Position numbers and translations under genes: made by a program. Shown here piece after piece: positions 34,166 to 45,379 of a stretch of DNA of 64,000 nt. Source of the DNA: Microvelia longipes (Eukaryota; Arthropoda; Insecta; Hemiptera; Veliidae). The notes beneath the pieces were generated by a model. It did no database searches. It was not told the origin of the DNA and saw only the letters and a list, made by a program, of their open reading frames with translations. The first letter of the stretch is position 1, and each line of letters opens with the position of its first letter. Location of the stretch: contig JACMZG010001913.1 in the NCBI GenBank assembly GCA_018340805.1, forward strand, positions 9,970,168 through 10,034,167. Reading direction: 5' to 3'.

Positions 34166-34301
34166 ACTGAGCATTGGATTGAGTGATATCACTTCCTGGC
34201 GGTGTCAGCGTGTTCATTAACTCAGCATTAGGGAACTGGTTGAGGATCCTAGATGAGAAGTCACTAAGTCGTTCGTACTCCTTCCCCCTGTACACAAATA
34301 C
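34166..34301 (-). CDS. mbc: DOCK exon 7 of window (DHR2 lobe B)
   Basis: Forty-five codons plus one base: VFVYRGKEYERLSDFSSRIL, NQFPNAELMNTLTPPGSDIT and SNAQ. DOCK1 has VF.YRGKEYERREDF...L..QFPNAEKM....PPG.DI. The acceptor is TTTTTGCAG at 34302. I chose the donor CAGT|GTATCC because its phase 1 joins exon 8 to give AQYVQ, matching GQYIQ in the family; the alternative CA|GTGTAT would break the frame. Confidence 0.93.
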
Positions 34302-34903
34302 CTGCAAAAAGAATTTGAAATGTCTCAGTTTAATAGATGATAAGAGGTATATAAGATGTATATATTAAAAAAATGGAACTTAGTACTAGATAAATAAGAT
34401 AAGGCGAAACAAGGAGTTTCACTAGAAAGTCCTATTAACTTTTTCTTGTAAACTAACAAAGATATCAAGATATATATCGATATCTTAGTATCTGAGAAAA
34501 AGATAGTGGGACTTTTTAGTAAAACATGCTGTATAAAAGTATTGGCTAAATAAGGAATATGGGTGATGTCCATATCCATATGTCTATATGGATTGCTGAA
34601 TGAGGACTGTATTTCTTATCGATACATGTCGATAGATAGCTTAGCCTAAATAAAGATAAAACATAATAAAGTGATTACATATAATTATGCACGCCTTTGT
34701 AAAAGTACTTATGCTTAATATAATGCTTAAATAAGCTCGCAAGAACCTAATAAGTGTAAATAAAAAGTTACCTGATATTAAATATAACTATACCTAATAA
34801 GCTCGTAAAAACTAAGCTAATTAAATGAAAATGATTAATAATAATAATAATAATGAATTAAAAGATGGCTAATGTGAAATCGTTAGCTTAGGGTACTTAG
34901 CTG

Positions 34904-34923
34904 TACCCCCCATGTGGGGGGTA
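34904..34923. repeat. Short GC palindrome
   Basis: TACCCCCCATGTGGGGGGTA in an AT-rich intron; 8-bp arms with an ATGT centre. Confidence 0.9.
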
Positions 34924-35279
34924 AAATATTTTTAAATATATATAGAGATGCTTAGGGTAAAGCTTAATGCTTAAAAATGAAGTCCTTGAAGACATAATAG
35001 CTTTCATTCTGGACTAATCTTAGAAATGCGCATTCGATTCGAAGACAGAAGGTAGAACATAGTAAAATGGTGATACTAAACCATCAATACATAAATGTAA
35101 TTCATAACTAAGTATAGACTAATTATAAAAGGCGGCTATAAAAACCTAAAAACCTAATTTTAATAAAAAAAATCTGAAGGGGTATGTAGTTATAGAACAT
35201 AAAATAAGTATGTGTAGGCCACAGGCTGGACACACTAAATTTAGTAAAAATTAGCAGGTAGGTAGAAATAAGCTAGAAA

Positions 35280-35825
35280 AATAAATAAAGAGGAAAGTAA
35301 GTAAGTAAAAAAAAATAAAGAGTAGTAAGGAAAAAATAAAGAGTAGTAAGGAAAAAAATAAAGAGTAGTAAGGAAAAAAAATAAAAAAAAGATAAGAGAT
35401 AAGGAAAAAAATAGAGAAATAGTAAAGAAAATTATAAAGAGTAAGTAAGGGAAAAAGTATAAAAGAGTAGTAAGGAAAAAAGTAAAGATTAGTAAGGAAA
35501 ATAGAGTAGTAAAATAATAGTAATAAAGGGAAAAAAATAAAGAGTAGTAAGGAAAAAAAATAAAGAGTAGATAAGGTGATAAAAATATAAGAGATAATAA
35601 AGTAGTTAAGAGTAAGTAAGGAAAAAAATTAAAGATAGTAGTACTAAGAAAAATAAAAGTAGGAATATAAGGAAAGAAAAAAAAAAAGAGTAGTAAGGAA
35701 AAAATAAAGAGTATAAGGAAAAATTAAAGGGTAGGTAAGGAAAAAATAAGGAGTTTAGTAAGGAAAAAAATAGAGTAGTAAGGAAAAATAAAAAGGAAAA
35801 AATAAAAGTAGTAAGGAAAAATAAA
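35280..35825. repeat. Minisatellite, about 20-bp purine-rich unit
   Basis: Unit AGTAGTAAGGAAAAAAATAA then AG, about 25 copies with many indels. The plus strand is almost pure purine, so the array could form triplex DNA (inference). Confidence 0.93.
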
Positions 35826-36984
35826 TGTACTGATTTGTTAAAATTAGTTTGATTGTTATATCAGTAAGATATTGGGGTATGAGTGCAAGAGAGTGAGAGA
35901 TAGTAGGAAGGACAAGGAGTTGAGCCTCCCCTAACTCAATAAAAACCTAATTATTAACCCTAACAAGGGTGCATAGTAAAATCTAAGATGGGGCGTTACT
36001 AGAACATACTAGGGTCTATACTAGGGTGTCGATGTGTGGAAAGAGATGGAGCCTCCTCTCCGAGGCCAGGGTGCAATAAAATTACGTCCATGTATATCTC
36101 CAGGTGATAGTACTCCTCAAGGGGAACAAAAAATCTCCTTTAAGAAAGTCCATAGGAAAGAAATGTATAAGAAATGTATATTCCTATAAAAAATGTCCCT
36201 TTAAGAAAACCCAATCATTTTCATACATGCAATAGTCAAAATTTTAAGCTATTGTTGCTAGAAGTTGGAAAATTGATAATTTTTTTATCAAGTTTAATTA
36301 TTCCATATTCTACAATTTACAATGTTAATGGTATACAAAATAATAAAAACCTAAAAAACTGGGGAGAGTTGATTTAGAGAAAAATGTTTAAAAATAAAAT
36401 ATGTTTCTTTTACCTCCTAGAGCCTAAAAATCTCATTATTTGTTTACTTTCGAAAAAAATATTTTGTAAAAGTAACAAATTAATTCATTTAATCCTACAA
36501 CAAAAATTATCAGTTTTACCACCTTCTTGCAACAATAGCTTAAAATTTTGCCTATTACATGTATGAAATGTTCAGATTTTCTTAAAGGGCAATGATAAGA
36601 GGATCTTTTTTTGTTCTTGGCTAGACTTTTGCTCATCTCTTACTTCCTCTAATGCCCTACCCCAAAAATTCAAGTTTTGCAAAAAATATTATTTCATGCT
36701 CAAGTCAGAAGCCATCTTGACACCGGAAAATGTTAAATTCTGAAGTCTGTAAAAAATAGTTTTGTAAAATCGATAGTTTTTAAACATTATTTTTAAATAG
36801 AGTTTTGTATTAAGTTGAAATCGGGTCTATGTTTGATTAATTTTAGACACTTTCAAGGCACGGGTAGTGCCTTGAAAGGACTTTCTCTTTTGATTCGGAC
36901 ACTACAACTGGTTTGCTGATATCTCTTTTAATTCTATGAAACAAAGCAATGAGGTCATAAAATCATTTCATATCCAGATGATGC

Positions 36985-37470
36985 ATAATGTAAAGATTAT
37001 TGACTAGTTTTTAGAGAGTAAAGAAGCACTTTTCATTCCCAAGGGAGTAAAAAATAACTTTTCACTCCCTTGGGAGTAAAAAGTAACTTTTTCTCCCCCA
37101 TAAAAAGTGTTTCCTATTATTAGATTATTAGAGCCAATTATATCAGTTTTTAGGGGAGGTATTCTGTAAATTTATACAGGTGATCAATAAATTTTTGTAA
37201 TTTTCCTGTGGGAGGCACCCCCAAAATTTATAGGGGCACCTAAACAAAAAAAAATTGTTTATTGACTCAAAATCCATTTCAGGCCAAAAAAAGTTGTTCG
37301 GAGCAACAAAAAAAATTGTAGATTTTTTTGGACCCACTAAATTTATAAGGGGGCCCAACCCAAAAAAATTAGAATAAAATACAACACAACATGTTAAAAT
37401 AAAATCAACTTCTGGAGATAAAATCTTGTATGCACCTTGGGAGTAAAATGCTATTTTTCCTATTTTCACC
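36985..37470 (-). repeat. Interspersed repeat family F, copy 2
   Basis: Reverse complement shows GGGCCCCCTTATAAATTTA, CCCCTATAAATTTTGGGGGT, ACTCCCAAGGGAGT and ACTAGTCAATAATC in the same order as 23150-23470. The open frame within it is non-coding by my reading. A CCTCGGCTTTGCCTC repeat follows to 37540. Confidence 0.6.
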
Positions 37471-38343
37471 TCGGCTTTGCCTCAGGAGTTAATAGTCATA
37501 ACTCCCTGGGCTTTGCCTCGGAGTTGAACACATAAATACCTCGGCCTAAAAAATGTAACTAATTTCGTACTCCTTCAAACTAAATTTTTATGAAAATATA
37601 CCTTTAGAGAGAGAGAGTTATGACATTAGTTGAATGGCCAAAAAAATTCACAAAAAGCCAATATTTTTCCAAAGAAATTTGCTGACTGCATAAATTAACT
37701 ATTTTTAGTGTTTTTAAAAGAGTCATAACTTTGGTTACAGTAATCCGATTTTGATGATTAAAAACTCGTTTTATAGAAAATTTTATCACCTTTAAAAAAT
37801 GTTCTCTTCATGTTTTGCACACGACCCACAGGGAACCACTTATTTCAAGAAAACTGAAATATGTGCAATTTTATTAAATTTTGAGCATGTGCAATCATAG
37901 GAAAGGCTCCACTCAAGATATATCCACTCTAGACTAAGTTTTTTATTCATAATTTAAGGTATATTTTCAGAAATATTTGGTTTGAAGCATTAATTTTTTC
38001 AGGTCCGGCTCTTGGACTATTATATTATAGGGTAATTTTGGTTTTGGGGGGCCTGATGGGGTAAGGGGTGGCATGAGTGCCAACCACCTAGGTAGTCCCA
38101 TTCTATCCCAGTATTGAGGTCTCTGAGATTTTTTATACAGAGAAAGAAAATCCGGATGAAGCCAATTGTTTCCGAGCTTGTATGATGTCAGGTACTTGTA
38201 AAAGATCCCTAACACTAAATTACCTGAATTTAGACAAAATGTAGCACCATCAATAGTAGCTAATATAAATATATGTTTCTACCTTATCGTGTCAAGATCA
38301 GACTACATAGTACAGGGAATCTATACATGAGTCAGATCTTTAC

Positions 38344-38538
38344 CTTATTCTGTAGGAATTGAGGAAAACCAAGCCCGTAATAAGCCACCCGGAAGTATTC
38401 TGGCTCCGGCCTCAACTTAATCATGATGTTATCGTAGAACTGCGCCATCTTCCTAAGCAAGGCACTCAGCTCTCCATAGTCTGTCTCTTCGTAAAGTTTG
38501 CACAGTTCTTTACACACTTCAACTGCACATTCCCACAT
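38344..38538 (-). CDS. mbc: DOCK exon 6 of window (DHR2 lobe A/B)
   Basis: Sixty-five codons: MWECAVEVCKEL, YGELSALLRKMAQFYDNI, RPEPEYFRVAYYG and GFPQFLQNK. These correspond to MWE.A..L.KELAEQYE, the QAQFYENI helix and the [20 protein letters not shown] segment of DOCK1, where lobe B begins. The leading ATG is an internal Met after a phase-0 acceptor (tgtgtag), not an initiator. The donor is AAG|GTAAAG. Confidence 0.96.
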
Positions 38539-39086
38539 CTACACAAAGCAATCAGTTACATTATGACATCACGTCTATTCCACATAGATTAGCATAGCGT
38601 AGAGAGCGTTTATCACAGTCTGAGAACAACAGACACATTTAGTAGAATGTAAATTTTCTTTTCCACTCTAGAAGGCTTACGACTTTATTAACCCAACCAC
38701 ACTTCTCAAAAACTTTAAATTGGCATTTAAACAAAGCATTCATATTATAGAGTTGTTGGGAATCAATTGAGACTGGTTTCAGCCAAATCAAGCAAAATAT
38801 CTTTGAAGATGACCTCTATGACATCTGTTACATTCAGTAGTGCTAGAGGGTGGGGAGATATTAGGGGTCTTCTACTAGTAGAGGGAGTGTAGTACAATAG
38901 TATAGTCGAGAGAGGTCTCCATGCCAGTTAGTCTACCATCCCAATCAGTCAGTGGAATGGACTATGGCGAAGCAAGGTAATTAAAAGCGACAGACGTGAT
39001 ACAAATTTACTAAATAGAGGGCAAAATTCATGTATTGGTAAAATAACAAATAATACAAAACAACAATGGAGTTCAGAGGTGATTTT

Positions 39087-39368
39087 CTATTTGGTAGATT
39101 TATGAACTATTTGGTCATAGGATTTATGAACCATTTGGACATAGGATTTATGACATATAAAGATGTATGAACCATTTGGTTTATTGCATGTAAGGCAGCA
39201 GGGTCTGTTAGATTTGCTCATGCCTGGACTATTCGGTTCTTTTAGATCTGGATTAGTCTGGACCAGAACCAGAAACCTTTTGTCAAAAAAATTGGACATA
39301 TTTTCCTTTACTGGTAATAACAAACCATATAACCAGTTAGTCCATTCATCAGCGGTAAAATATCGCAA
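39087..39368 (-). pseudogene. Unrecognised ORF within an inverted-repeat region
   Basis: A minus-strand open frame without ATG encodes FTADEWTNWLYGLLLPVKEN, FFDKRFLVLVQTNPDL and CCLTCNKPNGSYIF. The Cys pairs and composition look like a piece of a mobile-element protein. Its upstream part (GCGGTTCTTTAAAATTTAGA and TGATGAATGGACTAA) recurs inverted at 40335-40385. Not recognised. Confidence 0.3.
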
Positions 39369-39857
39369 AACCTCTAAATTTTAAAGAACCGCATTAACTT
39401 TGATGAAACTTTGCAAGTACGCTTATTTTACCTCCCTCTTCAAAAGTTATATGATGAAAATGTGTGCTTTTTATTTTTAAGGGGTGAAAACTACCCTTTT
39501 ATAAAAAAATTGAAAATATCATATTTTTGCGTTATTTAAATCTTAATAACGTTTAAATATGTCGAACGAAGATTTACTTTTTATATTAAAATGTATTTTA
39601 TAATATATAAGTATTTATATAAGTATTTTCAACCCTTAAAAACTACCCTTTAGTGCAAAATTTAAAAAAAAAATCACTTTTTGAAGCTTTAAATAATTTA
39701 ATGATGAATTTTATGGAACATTAGAATCTATTTAATATACATAGTTAAATTTCGTTACTATTTAATAGTTTCAACCCTCAAAAACCACCCCTTGTGATGA
39801 AATTATATAAAAAAAATGTTTTCTCCATGTATACAAACTTTGAATGAACTACATATA

Positions 39858-40283
39858 GACCAAGAGCCCAGGGTGTTTTGCTAATAAAAAGTGCAATGGC
39901 TGGAACCGGTCTCAATTTTTTGTAAATACCTTCCTGAACAAGGATCTGCAATTCTGCCGACTCGTATCGGATGGGTGTACCAGGCAGAACGCACTTTAGG
40001 GGTCAAAGGTTCTGCCTGGGACACCCATCCGATACGAGTCGGCAGAATTGCAGATCCTTGTTGAGAAAGGTATTTACGAAAAATTAAACCCGTTTCCAGC
40101 CATTACACTTTTTATTAACTTTTGGTGGTAAATTTGACATGTAAAGTGCATTCTGGCTGGGACACCCATCCGATACGAGTCTGCAGAATTGATGATCCTC
40201 ATTCAGGAAGATATTTACGAAAAATTGAGACCGGTTCCAGCCATTACACTTTTTATTAACAAAACACCCCTGGGCTCTTGGTC
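39858..40283. mobile_element. Foldback MITE with TA duplication and a duplicated right arm
   Basis: Ends GACCAAGAGCCCAGGGTGTT and the complement of CACCCCTGGGCTCTTGGTC, flanked by TA on both sides, suggesting a Tc1/mariner-type origin. The left arm (39858-39998) pairs with two right arms: an inner partial one (about 40005-40130) and an outer complete one (about 40145-40283). The shared core is CATCCGATACGAGTCGGCAG. Confidence 0.88.
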
Positions 40284-40927
40284 TAATATGGTAAATGCCA
40301 TTAATTTTGCTAAGTATGTGATATAATGCATGTATTCAAGCGGTTCTTTAAAATTTAGACCTAAAACCTCTGATGAATGGACTAAGTGTATGAATTGTTT
40401 ATCCTCTTCTGATCCGATCTTATTGTTTATGAATTGTGCATGATGTTATTAACCTTCAATAGTGACAGAAAAATTTGCAAACAATCACAAAACCTGGAAA
40501 AGTTGTCTGATCTTTGTGCAGGTACAATGCTATGTATGGCAAACACTTATACAAAGGGGAATTTTATTATCAGTATTTGTTTTGATTGTATCAATTGACA
40601 CATACAGCATTTTGTAAACTGACTAATACACTTAGAATAATATAAATAAATAAATAAATAAAGACTTTTATTACGGATAAACCATACCATACAAAATAAT
40701 GAGTTATAAAACATAAAAATTAAAAACAAATAAGTTATTACAAATTAAAAAGTACATGCATATATTAAGTGTTAAATTAAAATATAATTACTAAAAGAAA
40801 AATGTAACCTAAAGTTATTTAAGTAAGTTAAGAATTTACTAAAAGTAAAATATTCAAAAAGTTAGAGTAAAATTAAGCAAAAAGGTGAAGATGCAAACAT
40901 TAAAGAAATTTAATATTGAAGCAAAAT

Positions 40928-41140
40928 TTAAACATAAATTTTAGTTTGAAATTTAAATTGCTCGAGAGAAGTTGAAAAAAATTGAAGCTGTGGAAGAGCA
41001 TTTGCATTTCTAGCCATTCTATCTATTGGACTATTTAGTCCATAGTTGGTATTATGTTGGTTAATGAAAAAAGTTCTTGGTGACCTGGTATTGTTAGTTG
41101 TATTGGTGTTGGAAACACCACACAACACAATTTAATAGAT
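40928..41140 (-). pseudogene. LINE ORF C-terminus, shifted frame
   Basis: Encodes TRSPRTFFINQHNTNYGLNS, PIDRMARNAN and FFSTSLEQFK, the usual C-terminal end of Jockey/CR1 ORF2. It is in a different frame from the part upstream of about 41130, so a one-base shift lies near 41125-41135. Confidence 0.85.
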
Positions 41141-41384
41141 ATGAACAGTTTATTTTGCTGTTAATAATCTTAAAAAGGAGTATCAGATCATGAGAAATTC
41201 TTCTCTTATTAATAGACACCATATTTAGTGAGTTCAGTAAACTATCATAGTCAGAATCATTCTTAATTTGAAATTTCTTTTTATAAGCAATTATTCTAAG
41301 GGGTTTCCTTTGAACTTTCTCAATTTTTCCACAAAGAGTGCTTTGATGAGGAAAATAAACTGACGAGCAATATTCAATAGAGGA

Positions 41385-43070
41385 TCAAATTAAAGAGTAA
41401 TATAATGTTTTAATTGAGTCTATGGATAATTCTTTAGAGTTTCTATTGATAAACCCCAACAATCTCATACTCTTACTGACCAGCATGTCAACATGGTTGT
41501 GAAACGTTAGAGAGGAGTTAAACATAACTCCAAGATCTTTAACTACATGTCCGATTGTAAGGATGGTGTTGTTGAGTTTATAATCAAATAGAATTGGCTT
41601 TAAAGAACGAGTGAATCTTATGACACAACATTTAGAAGCATTTATTACTATACTATTTTTAGTGGACCAGGTTCCTAATGAATTTAGGTCACTCTGGAGA
41701 TTGATACAGTCATTTAAACAGGTAATAATTTTAATTAATTTAGCGTCATCTGCAAACAATAAAATTATACAGTATTTAACAACAAGAGGGAGATTGTTAA
41801 TGGCTAGGTTAAAAATAAGAGGGGCCCAATTAGCACCTTGCGGCACGCCAGACAAAACATTGATAACATCAGAAATAAAGCCTTTTAGTTTAACAAACTG
41901 TTTCCTCTCAGACAGGTAAGATCTGATCCAAGATAGAAGTGGATCACTGATTCCTAAAGCTTTAAGTTTCATAATAATGACATCAATATCTAGTTTATCA
42001 AATGCTTTGGAGAAATCAGTTATGACCACATCTACTTGTTTGCCCTCTTCAAGAGCTTGATTAATTATAGTGATATAAACTAGCAGATTGGTTTCAGTTG
42101 ATCTTCCTCTTATAAATCCATGCTGACAATCAGATATTATGTTAGTACAGAGTGGATAGAATTTGTCGTAGACACTGGCTTCAAACAATTTACTAATAAG
42201 TGGTAAAATAGAAATGGGACGGTAGTTAGCTATGTCACTTTTGTTCCCTTTCTTATAAATAGGTATAATAAAAGCTGATTTCCAGTAGTCAGGAAATATT
42301 CCTGTCTGAAGGGATTGTGAAAACAAAGTAAAGAGATGTATTGCAAGGAAGTAAGTGCATTGTTGTAATAAAATAGCAGGGATACCGTCAGGCCCAGTAG
42401 AACTATTGATTTTAATATTTTGTAATTTTTTGAATATATCGGCTAAAGTAATATTACAGTAGTTCACATCAATTAAGTTTTGATCTACAATTTCTGTATA
42501 AGTGGGTTTAGAAGAGGAATAGATAGAAGAAAAATTATTTCGAAAAAGTTTAACTATGGACTCTATATTGCTTGCTGCTTCCTGTTCTAAGAACATACTT
42601 GCAGGAGACAAACTAGATTTGCGTTTACTATTGACAAAATTCCAAAAAGACTTAGAATCAAATTTTATGTTATTGTTGACTTTTTCTATGTAGTCATTAT
42701 AGCAGTAAATAGCATATTTTTTACATTGTGCTCTAATGTTGAAAAAAATGTTATAATTAGTTGGAGTACTATCATTAAAATAGACCGAGTGAGCCGTTTC
42801 CTTTTTGTACATTAAGTCAATTAATTCATTTGTGTACCAAGGTGGATACTTTTTACATTTTGGCTTATACTTAGGTACAAAGAGACCAATAGCTGAGTTT
42901 AATGCATTGTAAAAAATGTCTACATTAGTATTGACATCATAAATAAATAACTCACTCCAATCCATTGAATTTAAGTACAAATTCAAATCTATGTAATTTG
43001 CCTTTTTAAAATTATAAACTTGATCTAATTTTATATTACTAATATAGAAGGAGCACAGGACCGCAAACAC
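41385..43070 (-). CDS. LINE reverse transcriptase ORF, interrupted by one stop
   Basis: 561 codons. The start is a truncation point, not a true N-terminus: the first 70 residues match the linker after the endonuclease (YNFKKANY, DWSEL). RT motifs follow in order: GPDGIPA near residue 226, NYRPISILP near 285, HGFIRGRST near 320, DFSKAFD near 350, GVPQGANWAPL near 408, and the catalytic box FADD near 439. After LGVMFNSSLTFHNHV the frame ends at a TGA at 41385-41387. The same frame then continues for about 80 codons with normal LINE sequence (IEYCSSVYFPHQ), so the stop is a single point change. Enzymatic activity is unlikely without the endonuclease. Confidence 0.93.
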   Translation of the reverse strand: MFAVLCSFYISNIKLDQVYNFKKANYIDLNLYLNSMDWSELFIYDVNTNVDIFYNALNSAIGLFVPKYKPKCKKYPPWYTNELIDLMYKKETAHSVYFNDSTPTNYNIFFNIRAQCKKYAIYCYNDYIEKVNNNIKFDSKSFWNFVNSKRKSSLSPASMFLEQEAASNIESIVKLFRNNFSSIYSSSKPTYTEIVDQNLIDVNYCNITLADIFKKLQNIKINSSTGPDGIPAILLQQCTYFLAIHLFTLFSQSLQTGIFPDYWKSAFIIPIYKKGNKSDIANYRPISILPLISKLFEASVYDKFYPLCTNIISDCQHGFIRGRSTETNLLVYITIINQALEEGKQVDVVITDFSKAFDKLDIDVIIMKLKALGISDPLLSWIRSYLSERKQFVKLKGFISDVINVLSGVPQGANWAPLIFNLAINNLPLVVKYCIILLFADDAKLIKIITCLNDCINLQSDLNSLGTWSTKNSIVINASKCCVIRFTRSLKPILFDYKLNNTILTIGHVVKDLGVMFNSSLTFHNHVDMLVSKSMRLLGFINRNSKELSIDSIKTLYYSLI

Positions 43071-43417
43071 AATGTAATTTTACTGATAACACGAAAGCCG
43101 GTTGACTGGTGGTCTTAAGTAGTGGTACCACCCTAACAACAAAACCAACAAAACATTCTTTTAAATGTGTGTCATAAATATCGATTAATGAAGAAAGATC
43201 GTAAAGAACAAATATAATAACTTAAAACACCTGCTGAGTATTTCGCTTATTTGGCATTAATACAACTTATACAAACTAGTAATATTACAAACTGATAAAA
43301 AAACCTATCATATGACCAGAGGGAGGCACAGGGGCCGTGATGAATCCCCAAATGCTTTTGCCTTGTGTGAGGCAAAATAAATAAAGAGCAAATATTACTT
43401 GAAAATACATTTACTAC

Positions 43418-43669
43418 CTTTCCTAAGTCGAAATAATGAAGTACATCCTGATAGAGTGATAATTTCAGAGATTTATGAGATGTAGCCGTTGGGTAACGTA
43501 AACTCCTCAGTTGAGAAGGCAACGGAGCATCAGACCAATGAAGGAGTTTGGTATGCAATCGGAGGGTATACGCTGCTTCTGTGAAATTATCACAGGATAA
43601 ATGAAGATCACACAGTTTGTATATGTATCTGATGTACATCTCCTTCCGGTTGATCTCAGAGTAAAAATC
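43418..43669 (-). CDS. mbc: DOCK exon 5 of window (DHR2 lobe A)
   Basis: Eighty-four codons containing EINRKEMYIRYIYKLCDLHL, NFTEAAYTLRLHTKLLHWSD and LYQDVLHYFDLGK, the helical lobe A of DHR2. Lobe A mediates dimerisation in DOCK proteins (family knowledge). The acceptor is tatttcag at 43670 and the donor is AAG|GTAGTA at 43417, phase 0. The next exon begins MWECA, reproducing the family junction GKMWE. Confidence 0.96.
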
Positions 43670-43839
43670 CTGAAATACAAATGTCATTGATCACACACAG
43701 TAATATAATAATGAGTCATTCACTGGATAAATCTAATTGAACCAGAGTAATAATGAAAACATTTCAACAAAATAATATAACTTATTTTTTATAATACTTT
43801 TCAAGATGTTACCTTGTTTTAGTTATATTAACTAATTAG

Positions 43840-44341
43840 GGCTGAACTTCGGTATACGGTGCACCCTGTTATCAATACTATATATCGATATATTTTTAGT
43901 TTAGAGATATGACGTAGGAATAATCCATATATGCCTTTTCTTTTACGTTTATGAACATATTTTATTATTTTTTTAAATGTTTTTTTGGTGTTTGTGTTTT
44001 TGTTTATTTGTTGTAAAATGGTTTATAACTATTTTCATATTTTTTTATGTTTTTATAATGTTTTAACAATGTTTTCATAAGAATAATCGATGATACACCA
44101 CATCTAATTTTATGTTACTCGTATTTTTGTGTTTGTTATTTTCAGGATTTTTATTATACTTTTGTTGTTAATGTTTTCATTTATTTGTTGTTTGGTTTTT
44201 TTAATGTTTTAATTATAATTAATAATTTAACGACGCTGCTTATCTTTTAAGTGCTCAGTTCTTGTTTACGTGTCGCGTAACTAAAAATATATCGATATAT
44301 AGTATTGATAACAGGGTGCACCGTATACCGAAGATTTACCA
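43840..44341. mobile_element. MITE with perfect 55-bp terminal inverted repeats
   Basis: 43847-43901 and 44279-44333 are exact complements (CTTCGGTATACGGTGCACCC, TGTTATCAATACTATATATC, GATATATTTTTAGTT). CTAATTAG flanks the element on both sides (43832-43839 and 44342-44349), a possible 8-bp hAT-type duplication; since CTAATTAG is itself a palindrome this is not certain. The interior is AT-rich without an ORF. Confidence 0.88.
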
Positions 44342-44474
44342 CTAATTAGTTTTTATTTTGTTTATTCCTCTCTGTTTTTTCCATAAAAAAAAATATTTTA
44401 GAAACTTAAAAAAAGGCAATAATTCTAAAAGATTTTATCATATTGGTTTTTTTATTGGTTTAAATAATACTTTT

Positions 44475-45058
44475 TTTTTTTTGAGGTAGTATGTAATTGA
44501 GCACTTTATTAGACCGTTTTTAGGATGAGAAGCCAATCATTATTGTTATAGGAGGTTATTTAGTATTTTTTACCTCCGAGGACAATAATGAATGTAAAAA
44601 AAACTCCTAGGACATAAAAGTAATTCATATGTTGCCGCCATTACTGTAATGTAGCGTGTTCAAAAAACAATCTGTGTTAAACCTTCATGAGTTTTCTTTA
44701 AAAACGTTCATTTTGTTTCTGTTTTTGTTCGTAGACTAATTTTTTTTCGTTTTAAAAGGTGTTCTAATTGACAATTTTTGTGTGTTTATTTGTAAAGCTT
44801 TTACATTTTTGAATAAAAGTGTGAAGCTATGGATGAATTTAATGAGGACGATAATATGGAGTTAATTGGACGTTTTTTTTTTTCAATTAAGTATATAGCA
44901 CAGTTTATTTAATGAGTGCTACCTCAAAAAAAATAGTGTATGCCATCCGGCTGAGAATGTCTTTATGTCTTGGCAATTTTTCCCGACTCGCTTCGCTCGT
45001 CGGTAAATCTAATTGCCGTGATATAAAGACACATTTTTGCCTTATGGCATAAATAATG
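44475..45058 (+). mobile_element. MITE family D, copy 2, with start of a lost ORF
   Basis: Core ends TTTTTTGAGGTAGTA and the inverted TACCTCAAAAAA. Inside, an ATG at 44829 opens MDEFNEDDNMELIGR and then runs into a T tract and the 3' end. This looks like the 5' leader and first codons of a transposase or partner gene whose body was deleted. The trailing block (CGACTCGCTTCGCTCGTCGG, TTATGGCATAAATA) is shared with 10060-10170. Confidence 0.82.
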
Positions 45059-45379
45059 ATTTATGCCTTATGGCATAAATAACTATTGTACTTTAAATAC
45101 TTAATTAGTCTTTTTAAATATATATTCCATTGTTCTATAGCACGGGTCTACAAAACTGGGGTACCTCAGGGAGTACTCATGTTTTTGTGGGTCCAAAAAC
45201 ATGTTAAAATATATTAACAAATATAAATATAACGAAATATAATAATAACACATAAAAATGATTAAATAAATAAGTCAAGGGATCAAAGAAAAATAACTTT
45301 CAAACGAATAAGTATAATAGATAAGATAAGCCTTAAATCAAAGCCGCTAAATTACAGGATGTAATATAACTAAGATATA

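Larger units (their letters stand above)
40640..43075 (-). mobile_element. 5'-truncated Jockey/CR1-type LINE
   Basis: A minus-strand non-LTR retrotransposon starting just after the endonuclease region, with an RT ORF, a C-terminal segment and a 3' tail of TTTATTTA repeats at 40645-40665. It sits in the DOCK exon 5-6 intron in the host gene's orientation. No target duplication could be defined. The fragment at 31835-32240 belongs to the same family. Confidence 0.92.

Noticed and set aside
37143..37469. 108-codon minus-strand open frame
   Set aside because: Falls in interspersed repeat family F, with no domain and low-complexity composition.
41611..41919. 102-codon plus-strand frame
   Set aside because: Shadow of the LINE reverse transcriptase on the other strand.
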